A stretch of DNA of 64,000 nt from Planctomycetota bacterium (GCA_018242525.1 JAFEBS010000064.1:26593-90592); one strand, 5' to 3'. Positions 54,165-63,407 are shown, counted from the stretch's first letter. Made by a program: numbers and translations. Notes: generated by a model from the letters alone, not told the origin.

Positions 54165-54896
54165 TCACTTGCGCCAGATCTCGGGAACAAACAGAGCGAG
54201 ACTGGCAAAACCGACTGCGATCACGAATGCAAAAATCTTTCCCAACAGTTTGATCATCGGCGTGTACTTGGGATGATTCAAACCAAGCGATTGGAATGCA
54301 CTGGAAAATCCATGGGACAGGTGGATTCCCAGGATGATGGCTCCAATCGTGTAAACCACCCGGCTGATCGGATTGCTCAGGACTTTCACCGTGGCATCAA
54401 ACGGCTTCATGTCTTTCAGCTTCAGACCACGCAGATCAATCCCTTCCATCCCCAGTCGCAGGTCCACCAGGTGCAGCAGCACAAAACCCAGGACCACGGC
54501 TCCCGAGGCAAACATCCACGTGTTGGCACCGATTACGCGACCGGGAACCTTGGGCTGCTTCATGGCATAGTCGTCTTCCCGAGCCCGGCCGTTTCCGGCG
54601 GCAGTCGCGAAGGCCAGGTAAATGTGGGCGAGGAACAGCACGGCCAGGCCGGTCTCGGCGACGATCAGCAATTCCCACTGCTCATGCAACTTGTGGGCAT
54701 AATCATTGAACAGTTCGGCACCGGCGAACAGGAGCAGGTTTCCGGCCAGATGAGCCGCCAGGAACCCACAGAGCAACAGGCCCGTGATTCCCATGACGAA
54801 CTTCTGACCGATCGACGATGACAGCAAGCGGAAGAACCAACGGAGCCCGACGCAATCAATCAGCCCGGCCTTTGGTCGGGCACTTCCCGTTTCCAT
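54165..54896 (-). CDS. sdhC: Succinate dehydrogenase cytochrome b subunit (type B)
   Basis: 243 residues from the ATG at 54896, chosen because GGAG lies 8 bases upstream (54905-54908). Five hydrophobic helices: IGQKFVMGITGLLLCGFLAA then HLAGNLLLFAG, LLIVAETGLAVLFLAHIYL, WMFASGAVVLGFVLLHLVDL, VVYTIGAIILGIHLSHGFSS, and IFAFVIAVGFASLALFVPE. Histidines in helices (AAHLAGN, LAHIYL, LLHLVD, GIHLSHG) are candidates for two b-type hemes. A single cytochrome subunit of this size is characteristic of the diheme B-type complex. First gene of the sdh operon; its promoter should be in 54897-55195. Confidence 0.95.
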   Translation of the reverse strand: METGSARPKAGLIDCVGLRWFFRLLSSSIGQKFVMGITGLLLCGFLAAHLAGNLLLFAGAELFNDYAHKLHEQWELLIVAETGLAVLFLAHIYLAFATAAGNGRAREDDYAMKQPKVPGRVIGANTWMFASGAVVLGFVLLHLVDLRLGMEGIDLRGLKLKDMKPFDATVKVLSNPISRVVYTIGAIILGIHLSHGFSSAFQSLGLNHPKYTPMIKLLGKIFAFVIAVGFASLALFVPEIWRK

Positions 54897-55195
54897 CTTT
54901 CGAACTCCACGCAGCCAGGGCTGCCATTTCACAAGTTCTTATCGTCGCCTGTCGATCGCGGTGCCGTCGATTTGGCATCCAGACATCTGCTCAGCGGATT
55001 ATAGAATGTGGCACCGCAACTTCAATTCACACCGATTGTTCGCCACAGCGCTCATGGACAGGCAATCCATCACACCGTCGTTGGGCCCGCCAGTCCCGAA
55101 AAACCAAGGCTTTTCGAGCGAAATCAGGTCCGTCAACCGGGGGCAAAACCAGATTCACTGGAACTATTCGCTGTTTTCTCGGAAATGAGACTGCG
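54897..55195. other. Gap upstream of sdhC, nothing recognised
   Basis: About 300 bases that should include the sdh promoter (minus strand) and the end of the TPR gene transcript. I see no structured element or credible frame. Confidence 0.4.
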
Positions 55196-57877
55196 TCAAC
55201 TGTCCGAATCTTCATCCAGGTCGTCATCATCTTCGTCGTCATCGTCAGGGAAAACGCCATCGCGGTATCCCTGCCAGACTACGCCTGCCACATCCGAAAA
55301 GTCGGTGCCGTCTTCCTCAACCGCCAGAATCTCAGCCGGAAGCGGAAAACATCGGGCCTGCCAGTCCATGACCAACTCCCCCGCTTCCGTTTCGTTCGCG
55401 GCTAGAACTCCCCACGGAATATCGTAGGCGGTCCAGTCTTCCTCGCCCTGTAATCGTCCTGAAAACGACAGCCAGCGGTCATCCAGCGGTTGTCGGACAA
55501 TACAGCGGTAAAAGTTCGACTTGATTTCCGTATCATCGTTCGTGGCCGTGGCCCGTTCACGGTGAGCCGCAAACATTTCATTCGGAGCCAGACCCGTTTC
55601 CAACAACCGCGTCTCCAGCGATTGCAATGACGGATCGCCCGGAGCCAGGCAGGCGTCGACGGACTTCCACAGTTGCGTAAAAAGTTTCTGCATCCCGTTG
55701 GCCGTCAGGTACGTCACTTCGGACAATGGCAATGACAAGACATTCCGTAACTGCTCATGCAGTTCGTCGACCTGCTTCAGCGCCGCCAGACAACTGGCCC
55801 GCTGGACAGCCACGTGGTACGTCATTTCCGGGTTGTATTCCGCCTCGCGGTTCAGTGCGACCATCGCTTCTTCCGGCCGGTTCAATTCCAGGAGCGCACT
55901 GGCCCGATAGTAGTTGCTCCAGGGCTGCTGCGGATTCAGTTCGTCAAAGCGATCCAGATAGGTGATCACCGCTTCATACTGTTCGACATGATTGGCACTC
56001 AACGCCGCTTCCCACGCCACGTCCGGGTCTTCGCAACCTTCACGCAGTGCCATGTCCAGCACAGCAACGGCATCCCGGGGCCGACCGGTCCGCGAATACA
56101 CGGAAGCCAGCCGCAGTGCCAGGTGGCTGGACGAACGCATCAGTCGGAAACCCCGCGCCAGACACCGCTCGGCTTCTCCATAGTTTTCCTGGTCGAGGTA
56201 GTAGGAACCCGCCCGGGCGAAGTTGTCCCCCGCGTTCGGATCCAGGTCCAGCGACTGCCGAAACAGGCTTTCCAGCTTTTCATCCAGGATCACTTCATCC
56301 AGATCCCCCTCCGCGCAGTCACGCAGATGGGCAGCGAGAGCGGCAAACATGCTCAGCACGGTGGCATCTTGCGGATGATGCTGAGCGATCGCTTCGGCCC
56401 AGCGATAAATCTCTGTCGTCGGGCCGGCATCTTGAACCGCAAATCGAATCACGTGCAGCACACGCCCCGCATCCACGGGATCACTGATCGATGCCGGTGA
56501 AATCGCGACGATGTCCCGGATCAGGGCCGCCAGCTCTTCTTCTTCACCTCCGCTTTGCATCAGGCGCCCATAGAAAGCTCCTATCTTTTCCCCCAGCGGA
56601 GTGACTGGACCGGATTCGTCTTCGGATTCAGCGTCCGCCGCACCGGCAGCATTCGTTTCCGCCGGTTGTTCTGCGGGCTCAGCCGCCGCCTTGTCGGCAA
56701 ACGGTCCGACCGTCACTGGTCCGGCCAGCGCCAACGGGGTCGCGGGGATCGATTCCTCCAACAGTCGTTGCAGGCGGCGCAGAACCAGCCAGTCACGGGC
56801 CTGCTGGGCACTCTCCTGCAATGGCTTGGCCAGTGCCTGGGCACGGGACATCTTGCCAGTCATGCGGGCGATCGCCACCAGCCGCAGGCGGACTTCAAAC
56901 CAGCGGTTCAGGCAGTTCTGTTCGCGCAGCAGTGCGTCCCACGGCTGCAACAACGCAATGGCAGTGTCATAGTCCCCCTGACAACACGCGACGAACGCAT
57001 CGGCCGAATCGCGGTCCAGGAAATAGCTGGGATATTCATCGCGAGGCGGCTCGATCAAGACCTCATCGTCGGAACCGTCATGCCGTTCGCCCTCCTCGGC
57101 CGACAACCTTCGGGGAAGTGATTCCAGACGTTCGGGACAGCCGGCCAGGTGATACATCTCCACCGCCATGGTGTACGTATTCAATTTACCGGCATACGGG
57201 CTGTGATAGACGTCCGTCAGCTTCCACGCCAGCTCCAGCGCCTCCAGGGCGGCGTCGACGTGCCCCTGCATCAGCAGGATGCGTGCATTGTCCTTCGCAC
57301 CGGCATGTCGACGGTCATGCGGTCCCGGATCCTTGTGAGTGATCCCCACCCGCGCATGATGCAAAGCCATGTCCATGTCATCCGACGCCATGTAGACTTC
57401 GGTCGCATACTCGCGAAAGCAGGAAATACACTGCGTCTTGCCGGTCCGTCGACACACCTGGATGCCGTCGGAAATACACTGATGCATCCCGTCAGAGTTG
57501 TATCCGTGGACTGCGGACGTGTGGACGGCCAGATTGTCGTACGAGCAGGCGGTCAGCCACCACTTGGTCCGTTCGTACTCGTCCTCGGGCAGGTTCGGCT
57601 GGAATTGTCGCGCCCGCTCTTCGCTTTCCAGCAGCGTGATCAACTCGATGGAAACCTCTCGCCCCGCCACAGGCTGCAGGATGTTCCGCGAATCGTTCAT
57701 CACATGAAAACTGGCCGTCAGATAGGGGATCAGCAGTTGTTCCACGCGCGCCAGCCGCCGGGCTTCGTGAGCCACGCGCATCATGGTGCGATACAGGCAC
57801 TGCTCCCCCAGGTCCGTGATCTCCTGATTCAGCTCCTGCAACTTCTCTTCGGCATCTTCGTATTCCGCGTCCGACAT
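55196..57877 (-). CDS. TPR protein paired with an Hsp90-family ATPase
   Basis: 893 residues from the ATG at 57877, with GGGAG about 9 bases upstream; a longer frame to 57967 would overlap the preceding gene. No signal peptide. N-terminal helical region, then TPR-like repeats around residues 180-420 (SDDMDMALHHARVGI, DAALEALELAWKLTD, DYDTAIALLQPWDALL), an Ala/Glu-rich linker, and a second TPR block (ALRREN-type; FRQSLDLDPNAGDNFARAGS, YGEAERCLARGFRLM, AVAVLDMALREGCEDPDVAW). The end is a very acidic tail (FPDDDDEDDDDLDEDSDS). The gene begins 71 bases after the stop of the Hsp90-like gene on the same strand, so cotranscription is likely and a client or co-chaperone role is suggested by analogy with eukaryotic TPR co-chaperones, not shown. 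Confidence 0.85.
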   Translation of the reverse strand: MSDAEYEDAEEKLQELNQEITDLGEQCLYRTMMRVAHEARRLARVEQLLIPYLTASFHVMNDSRNILQPVAGREVSIELITLLESEERARQFQPNLPEDEYERTKWWLTACSYDNLAVHTSAVHGYNSDGMHQCISDGIQVCRRTGKTQCISCFREYATEVYMASDDMDMALHHARVGITHKDPGPHDRRHAGAKDNARILLMQGHVDAALEALELAWKLTDVYHSPYAGKLNTYTMAVEMYHLAGCPERLESLPRRLSAEEGERHDGSDDEVLIEPPRDEYPSYFLDRDSADAFVACCQGDYDTAIALLQPWDALLREQNCLNRWFEVRLRLVAIARMTGKMSRAQALAKPLQESAQQARDWLVLRRLQRLLEESIPATPLALAGPVTVGPFADKAAAEPAEQPAETNAAGAADAESEDESGPVTPLGEKIGAFYGRLMQSGGEEEELAALIRDIVAISPASISDPVDAGRVLHVIRFAVQDAGPTTEIYRWAEAIAQHHPQDATVLSMFAALAAHLRDCAEGDLDEVILDEKLESLFRQSLDLDPNAGDNFARAGSYYLDQENYGEAERCLARGFRLMRSSSHLALRLASVYSRTGRPRDAVAVLDMALREGCEDPDVAWEAALSANHVEQYEAVITYLDRFDELNPQQPWSNYYRASALLELNRPEEAMVALNREAEYNPEMTYHVAVQRASCLAALKQVDELHEQLRNVLSLPLSEVTYLTANGMQKLFTQLWKSVDACLAPGDPSLQSLETRLLETGLAPNEMFAAHRERATATNDDTEIKSNFYRCIVRQPLDDRWLSFSGRLQGEEDWTAYDIPWGVLAANETEAGELVMDWQARCFPLPAEILAVEEDGTDFSDVAGVVWQGYRDGVFPDDDDEDDDDLDEDSDS

Positions 57878-57948
57878 GATGATTGGCTCCCATGAGTCCC
57901 CGGCATGAAATTGTTCTGCATTCAGACCACTTCGGCCCATCGGATCGG

Positions 57949-59814
57949 CTATTTCTTCTGGCCCCACAACGCTTCGGCAATCCAGTCCAGATCGTCCGAC
58001 TGCTGCGACTGGGCTTCACGCGGAACGGCCGCCCCCGCGGAATTGAGTGCCGAAATCACCAGCAATCGCAGGACACTGGCCAGCGGCGTTCCCGGCCGCT
58101 GTTCCAGGGTCCGCCGCACCAGCCGATGATTGCGGTTCAACAGCACTTCGTTCCGCGACGGTTCGTCCGTGGAAAAGTGCGAATCAATCAACCGCTGAAA
58201 TCCCGCCGGTACGGTCCCCTGCCGCTTCAGTTCCTCATACGTCCGTTGCAACTCGTGGCGGTCATTCAGAAAGGCCATCACCGGCTGCGACGTCCGGAAC
58301 GTGGCCACCATCACGCGCGCACCCGTGGATGATAGAAAGTCCTGCCACTCGGCGGATGCGTCTTCCATCTCCTTCACACCCAGGATCTGTGCCGCGAACC
58401 CATCTGCACTCGGGCTGGCGATCCGCAGGTCGATCGATTCTCCCCTGGCGCTTGCGACGTCGCCCGTCATCGCAGCCAGCAGGGATTCCTCAAAACTGCG
58501 CAAAGTCTGCACGCACGGGACGTCGTTTTGCGCGAACAGCGAATTAACCCAGCGTTCCTGTCGTCGGTCCGTGTTGTACCACAGGACACGGTCGGAATCG
58601 GTTTCGAACAAGGGATCCGCGGTGCTGCGAGCCAGGATTTCGTCACACGTCAACGGACCCGCCGACGTCGTGAAGCGGTACGTCTGACGCAGCAGATCCC
58701 GCAGACGCCGGTCTGACAAGGCCGCTCCCGCCAGTGAATACCGGTGCCATGACATCACCGCTTCCAGTTGGGCGGGATTCTCCTTCGCCAGCCGCTCGAA
58801 ATGCTCGAACAGCAACCGTTCCAACTGCTGTCGCGCCGCCTCAAACTTCGCGTCCCGGACCAGGTCTTCGCGGCTGGCGGTCGGCGAACAGTCATTCAGT
58901 TCCAGGACCCCGCGCAGAAACGACGCCCACTGCGGCAGCAGCCCCTGCGTATCCCGGGAAATGACCATCCGCTTGATCGTCGTGGTGACAACCGGTTCGC
59001 CCGCGAATCCGGGGGTCCGCTGCGGTGTGACATACAATGCCCCGGCGATCGAAACAGGCTTCTCGATCCGGATCGGAATGATGTCCAGCGGCGACTCGTT
59101 GAATTTCTCGTGCAACGCCAGTTCCACCGACTCGGGATCGGGCGTGGGATCAAACCAGGCGGCATTGATCACGTTGGCGCGTTGCGGGCTTTCGTTGACG
59201 TAGATTGGCACCGGCAGATAGTCGGCGAACTCCTTCACCGCCGCTTCGATCATTGCGGGCGAGTCTGCCAGCTTGTGAAAGTCGGACTTCAGTTCCAGGC
59301 GAATCGTCGTTCCCGGTTCCGTCCGGTCGCACGATTGCAAATCAATCTCGGTCCCTTCCCCGGCCGTCCAGCGAATTCCTTCGTGTCCGCCCACCTTGCG
59401 ACTCTCGACGATGATCCGATCCGCCAGCAGGAACGCGCTGAACAGCCCAATTCCGAATTGACCGATCAGCATCTCGCCAGCAGCAGCAGCGGCACCGACG
59501 GATGACGGATGCCGCCCCTTGAGCAACCCCGTAATGCCGATCCCCAGCGTCCCCAGGTATTTCTCCGCCTCGTCGGCCGTCAACCCGATTCCGTCGTCAC
59601 TGACTTCCAGAGTATGCCGCTGGGCATCCGTCCGGATCTGGATCTGCCCCTTGTACGATAAATCGTTCAACCGGCGACGCTGGATGGCGTCGTGAGCATT
59701 CTGCAGCAATTCACGAATCGGGGTGTCGCTGCGGCTGTACAGCGACGTCCCCATGATCTGAATAATCCCGGCCACGTCGACCTGGAACGAAATCCGACGA
59801 CTCCAACTGGACAT
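57949..59814 (-). CDS. HSP90-family chaperone-like ATPase (divergent from HtpG)
   Basis: 621 residues. The ATP-binding GHKL fold is intact: RELLQNAHDAI (Asn39), VSDDGIGLTADEAEKYL (DxGxG at 73-77), IGQFGIGLFSAFLLADRI and GTTIRLELKS. A middle domain follows (TPGFAGEPVVTTTIKRMVIS, GLLPQWASFLRGVLE, DLVRDAKFEAARQQLERLLF) with an Arg near SREDLV as in HtpG. The C-terminal part is shorter and differs from HtpG, ending EALWGQKK, with no MEEVD tail. This matches the separate HSP90-family group known from actinomycetes and planctomycetes. It is followed by a TPR gene on the same strand. Role and clients are unknown. Confidence 0.9.
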   Translation of the reverse strand: MSSWSRRISFQVDVAGIIQIMGTSLYSRSDTPIRELLQNAHDAIQRRRLNDLSYKGQIQIRTDAQRHTLEVSDDGIGLTADEAEKYLGTLGIGITGLLKGRHPSSVGAAAAAGEMLIGQFGIGLFSAFLLADRIIVESRKVGGHEGIRWTAGEGTEIDLQSCDRTEPGTTIRLELKSDFHKLADSPAMIEAAVKEFADYLPVPIYVNESPQRANVINAAWFDPTPDPESVELALHEKFNESPLDIIPIRIEKPVSIAGALYVTPQRTPGFAGEPVVTTTIKRMVISRDTQGLLPQWASFLRGVLELNDCSPTASREDLVRDAKFEAARQQLERLLFEHFERLAKENPAQLEAVMSWHRYSLAGAALSDRRLRDLLRQTYRFTTSAGPLTCDEILARSTADPLFETDSDRVLWYNTDRRQERWVNSLFAQNDVPCVQTLRSFEESLLAAMTGDVASARGESIDLRIASPSADGFAAQILGVKEMEDASAEWQDFLSSTGARVMVATFRTSQPVMAFLNDRHELQRTYEELKRQGTVPAGFQRLIDSHFSTDEPSRNEVLLNRNHRLVRRTLEQRPGTPLASVLRLLVISALNSAGAAVPREAQSQQSDDLDWIAEALWGQKK

Positions 59815-59968
59815 TCTGACTTTCTAGAGCCTGGTCAGTTCAAGATTCGATTTGAGGAATGACAGGAAAGACACACAATGTCAGCAACTGTTCGGTCGGA
59901 AACTGTAATCTGCCGACACCATTTCGACCACTCTTGGAATCGTGGTTTGCAGTTTGTGAACCGGCACG

Positions 59969-62365
59969 TCACCGCTTCCGACGCTTTCCCTCTTTGCCGT
60001 GCTTCTTTGGCCCCTTGCGGGGGCGGTCGGGTGCGAAATCCCGCCTGTCCGGCTTCGGTTCATCCGATTTCTTGCCGTCGGCGACCAGTGCCAGTTCCAG
60101 GTTTCGATTCACCAGATCGACTTCCTTTACCACCACCCGGACCGTCCCTCCCAGTCGAAACACTCGGCCACGACGGCGGCCGACCAGTGTGTGAGACCGG
60201 TCATCATAGTCGTATTGATCATCCGGCAGCAGGCTGATGTGAACCAGCCCTTCCGCGGGCAATTGAATCCCCTGGCAGAAGATCCCAAACTTTTCGACTC
60301 CGGTAATCGTGGCATCCATCTCCTCGCCGATTCGATCCGCCAGGTATTCCAGCATCTTCAGCTTGATCAATTCCTTTTCGGCGTCGTCCGCCCGGCGTTC
60401 CGTCTGTGAACACCATTTGCCAAGCGAGACCAGGTCCGCCGGCAGTGACGACTCCGACGAATCACCATGCCTCCCGGGCTTTTCCGGCTTACGCTTCTTC
60501 TTGCGAACGTGTCCCTCCTGCCCGGCTCGAATGACCTCATCCAGCAATCGGTGGACCGTCAGATCGGGATACCGTCGAATCGGGCTGGTGAAGTGACAAT
60601 AGTTTGCTTCCGACAAGGCATAGTGGCCGACATCAGGATCCGGACTGTATTCCGCCCGCTTGGTACTCCGCAGCACCGCGTAACTGACCGAGTACTCGTG
60701 GGCAGTGCCGTGAACTTCCTTGAGCAGCTTTTGCAGGTCGCCGCGGCCGGGCATCGCCCGGATCTTGTGACCGAGCGACCCCACGAATTCGCTGAGTGCC
60801 GTCAGCTTGCGTTCGTCCGGCGGAGCGTGTGTTCGACGCAGGAAATCCAGACCGCAATCGGCCAGCTTGGTCGCGACCGCGATATTGGCCGCCAGCATGA
60901 ATTCTTCAATGATCTGATGACTCTCGTCGTGCGACACGATATGTGCCCCGGTCACCTTCCCGTCGGCCTCCATGTCGATCTTGACCTCGGGCAAGTCCAG
61001 ATCGAGAGCCCCCCGCGCAAACCGCCGCTTCCGCAAGATCCGGGCCAACGCCTGCATCCGCTGCAGCAATTCCAGGACCGGCTGTGTCACGTCCAGCAGG
61101 GGCGCTGAATCCGTCTCGACGTCGTCGGATGCTTTATCGTTCGACACTGACGCGTTCAGCAGCGGCATCACCTGCTCGTACGCAAAACGCTGAGTCACCC
61201 GGATCGCCGAATTGGCAAATTCCGAATGCAGCGGAGTTCCCTCGGGGCTGAACGTGATGAATGCGGATTTGGTAAAGCGCACACGTCCCTGCTGCAGACT
61301 GGCCAGTGCATTGGAGATCACTTCGGGCAACATCGGCAGGACTTTGTCCGGCAGGTAAACGCTCGTCCCACGATGACGAGCCTCCTTGTCCAGCAATGTC
61401 CCCGGCCTCACAAAATGGGCCACGTCGGCAATATGAACTCCCAGGCGCCAGTTGCCATCCGGCTCGCGCGTCAACGAAATCGCGTCGTCAAAGTCACGGG
61501 CGTCAATCGGATCGATCGTGATGATGGTGTCCTGCGTCAGATCCACGCGATCACGCAGGAGGATCGGAGTGGCCACGGGTGTCTGAGCCTCTCCCGAACC
61601 GTCCCCTGCGGGACTCGCCCGGTCATCGGCCACTTCGCCGGCAAACTGCTGAGCCTGCAATCGCGCTTCGGCGAGCACTCCTTCGGGGAATTGATCCGGC
61701 AGCCCGAATTCGTGAATGATCGTCAGCAGATCAACTCCGGGCGTCCCGCGCGGGCCCAGGACCCGGGTGATGACCGCTTCTCCGGCATCGGTCGGACCGG
61801 GAAACCGCAGGATTTCAACGACGACCTGATCGTCCGGCCGGGCTCCCTTGGCACCGGGATCACCGACCGAGATGGCAGACTCAAACTGCCCTCCTTCGAT
61901 TCGCACGAAGCCGTGATTCCGTTTCTCGAAGTAATTCCCCACAAATGTCGTCGAGGCACGCTGCAGGACTTCGATCACGCGTCCACACCGCTTGCCACGC
62001 ATCCGTCGCTTCAGCAGTTGAACCTGGACCTGGTCCCCCGTGAAGGCATCCTTCAAATCTTCGGGGGCAATATAGAGCGACTCATCGACATCGAGCACCG
62101 TGGGATCGCTCGGACGAAAATAGCCACTGCCGCTGCTGGTCCGCTTGATGGTCCCGACCAGCAGGCCGACATTCCCCTTCAGGCGCAACAGCTTGTTCTT
62201 GCCGATCGACAGCGAGCCCGATTCCAGCAACTGCTCCAGCGTCGCTTTCAAGGCGGCAAAGTCGCGTTTTCCGAGTCCCAGTTCGTACGACAACTCCTTC
62301 GGCCGGATCGATTTGACCCCCGGCTGCGCGAAGAAATCCAGGATTTGTGCGGTCAGGTCTTGCAT
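59969..62365 (-). CDS. rnr: Ribonuclease R
   Basis: 798 residues from the ATG at 62365 (MQDLTAQILDFFAQPGVKSI). The in-frame ATG at 62410 falls in a mobile palindromic repeat, so it is unlikely. Order: a helix-turn-helix N-terminal domain (ELSYELGLGKRDFAALKATL), cold-shock-like domains, the RNB catalytic domain (ITIDPIDARDFDDAISL with the four metal-binding Asp; HIADVAHFVRPGT; YAVLRSTKRAEYSPD; CHFTSPIRRYPDLTVHRLL), then an S1 domain (ATITGVEKFGIFCQG) and a basic tail (RPRKGPKKHGKEGKRRKR). It degrades structured RNA 3' to 5' in the cytoplasm. A 154-base gap separates it from the Hsp90-like gene downstream. Confidence 0.96.
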   Translation of the reverse strand: MQDLTAQILDFFAQPGVKSIRPKELSYELGLGKRDFAALKATLEQLLESGSLSIGKNKLLRLKGNVGLLVGTIKRTSSGSGYFRPSDPTVLDVDESLYIAPEDLKDAFTGDQVQVQLLKRRMRGKRCGRVIEVLQRASTTFVGNYFEKRNHGFVRIEGGQFESAISVGDPGAKGARPDDQVVVEILRFPGPTDAGEAVITRVLGPRGTPGVDLLTIIHEFGLPDQFPEGVLAEARLQAQQFAGEVADDRASPAGDGSGEAQTPVATPILLRDRVDLTQDTIITIDPIDARDFDDAISLTREPDGNWRLGVHIADVAHFVRPGTLLDKEARHRGTSVYLPDKVLPMLPEVISNALASLQQGRVRFTKSAFITFSPEGTPLHSEFANSAIRVTQRFAYEQVMPLLNASVSNDKASDDVETDSAPLLDVTQPVLELLQRMQALARILRKRRFARGALDLDLPEVKIDMEADGKVTGAHIVSHDESHQIIEEFMLAANIAVATKLADCGLDFLRRTHAPPDERKLTALSEFVGSLGHKIRAMPGRGDLQKLLKEVHGTAHEYSVSYAVLRSTKRAEYSPDPDVGHYALSEANYCHFTSPIRRYPDLTVHRLLDEVIRAGQEGHVRKKKRKPEKPGRHGDSSESSLPADLVSLGKWCSQTERRADDAEKELIKLKMLEYLADRIGEEMDATITGVEKFGIFCQGIQLPAEGLVHISLLPDDQYDYDDRSHTLVGRRRGRVFRLGGTVRVVVKEVDLVNRNLELALVADGKKSDEPKPDRRDFAPDRPRKGPKKHGKEGKRRKR

Positions 62366-62393
62366 GATGGGCTCGGTAAGGAATTCGAACTGA

Positions 62394-62496
62394 CCGGCAT
62401 TGCCCACCAAATGGGGTCTGACCCCCTCCCCATGGAGTTTCTACTCAAGTCGAGTGCTGTGGCAGGGGTCTGACCCCATTTGGTGGGCAAAGCCGG
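62394..62496. repeat. 103-base element with 32-base inverted repeats (GGGGTCTGACCCC family)
   Basis: Arms at 62394-62425 and 62465-62496 match at 30 of 32 positions, each containing TTGCCCACCAAATGGGGTC and the palindrome GGGGTCTGACCCC (62413-62425 and 62465-62477). The loop is 39 bases. The arms are close relatives of the ends of the 15962-16216 element. Confidence 0.8.
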
Positions 62497-62604
62497 ACTG
62501 ACCCCACAATGATCAGTTCCTCGACGAATTCCCACCGTACAGACAGATCAGGGCGTGCGTCATCAACCAAAGTTCCGTTCTGCCACTCCGTTCATTGGGG
62601 TGAA

Positions 62605-62773
62605 CTCCGGCGGGGCGGCGCTGGTAGCATCGGCGACCCTGAAGACAACTCCAGCGGTCAAAGCTGGAATCGCCAGCGAATAATGGACGCTGGAGCAACT
62701 GTTGACCGCCGCTGCGGCGGCGTGAGATTGGGATCGAAACCGAACGACCCCGGCGATATGCTGGGGTCGTTCG
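62605..62773 (+). promoter_or_regulatory. Folded leader with mutually exclusive stems before an 88-residue gene
   Basis: Paired segments on the plus strand: CAGCGGTCAA (62652-62661) with TTGACCG-CCGCTG (62702-62714); CCAGCG (62673-62678) with CGCTGG (62688-62693); or instead CTCCAGCG (62649-62656) with CGCTGGAG (62688-62695), which excludes the previous stem. A small CCGCTGCGG hairpin and the strong stem at 62741-62773 follow. This resembles a cis-regulatory RNA; I do not recognise a riboswitch class. Confidence 0.3.
62741..62773 (+). terminator. Strong hairpin CGAACGACCCC / GGGGTCGTTCG
   Basis: Perfect 11-base stem (62741-62751 with 62763-62773), loop GGCGATATGCT, then TTTC. The U-tract is short, so termination is uncertain; it ends just 4 bases before the AAGGGG ribosome binding site of the next gene and could serve as a translation or transcription switch. 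Confidence 0.45.
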
Positions 62774-62790
62774 TTTCAAGGGGCGATAAC

Positions 62791-63057
62791 GTGCCATTCA
62801 GCGAATCTCAGAAGAAGGCATTCATGGTCGCGCTTCAGTCAAAGGGCTGGGTGGTGGACGACGGCGCGATTGTGTCGCCAAGTGGCGGACTACGGCTTTA
62901 TGACTCGCATTTTGGACATTGGAGTCCAATGCAGATGCATGAGGTTTTCGTTCAACGAGCCGAACGCATTGCAAGGGCACAAATAGGTGATTGGCAAGCG
63001 TCGACTCGCGAGAATCAGGACGCATCTTTAGCGGCAACTTCCGTTGCCGAGATTTAA
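62791..63057 (+). CDS. Small orphan protein, unknown function
   Basis: 88 residues from a GTG with AAGGGG 7 bases upstream (62778-62783). The frame is open further upstream but that part runs through the palindromic repeat and leader. Sequence MPFSESQKKAFMVALQSKGW then VVDDGAIVSPSGGLRLYDSH then FGHWSPMQMHEVFVQRAERI is balanced and globular, with an alpha-beta-beta-alpha pattern. No known motif. Its location beside transposon and intron pieces suggests an accessory gene. Confidence 0.55.
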   Translation: MPFSESQKKAFMVALQSKGWVVDDGAIVSPSGGLRLYDSHFGHWSPMQMHEVFVQRAERIARAQIGDWQASTRENQDASLAATSVAEI

Positions 63058-63124
63058 AATTGGGTCTACCGGCTCGCCGCCTACCTGATTCTCACGGAAG
63101 GACAGTTGATTTCCATCAACACAG

Positions 63125-63256
63125 ATGCTGGTCACTACCCAGGAGTCCATCCTCGCCGCCGAGCGGTTCCTCGAGGACTGGTGTCGTCGAGCCAACGCGT
63201 CAGGCATTCGCGCCCTGCAATCCATGGCCAAGACGCTGCTGACTTACAGATCTGGT
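63125..63256 (+). pseudogene. Fragment of an ISL3-family-like transposase
   Basis: About 44 residues (ESILAAERFLEDWCRRANAS followed by GIRALQSMAKTLLTYRSGL) resemble the C-terminal region of ISL3 transposases, in which WxxxAxxSGIxxLxxFAKTLxxHRxGL is followed by a GPLEGTNNKIK block. Here the match stops after TYRSGL and the rest is missing, and no N-terminal part precedes it. It is a relic and not an active element. Confidence 0.5.
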
Positions 63257-63407
63257 CTGCGGACGAAGTTACTGCGTTCCTATCGCCAACGGCGCCGTGG
63301 CACTCAACGCGGGTAACAGTTTTCGGGCCAGTGATTTCAGACGGAATCAATCTCGCACGAGTTTTGGTCAAGGACGTCTTTTACTCCGCAGGAGTTTCAT
63401 CTTATAG

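Noticed and set aside
61226..62473. Plus-strand frame of 415 codons opposite rnr
   Set aside because: Shadow of the RNase R frame; it also ends inside the palindromic repeat.
62720..62740. GGGATCGAAACC considered as a tRNA T-arm
   Set aside because: The flanks do not pair as a T stem and no anticodon or acceptor stem can be drawn; the region folds differently.
62590..62773. Considered as tmRNA, SRP RNA or RNase P RNA
   Set aside because: None of the conserved sequence blocks of these RNAs is present.
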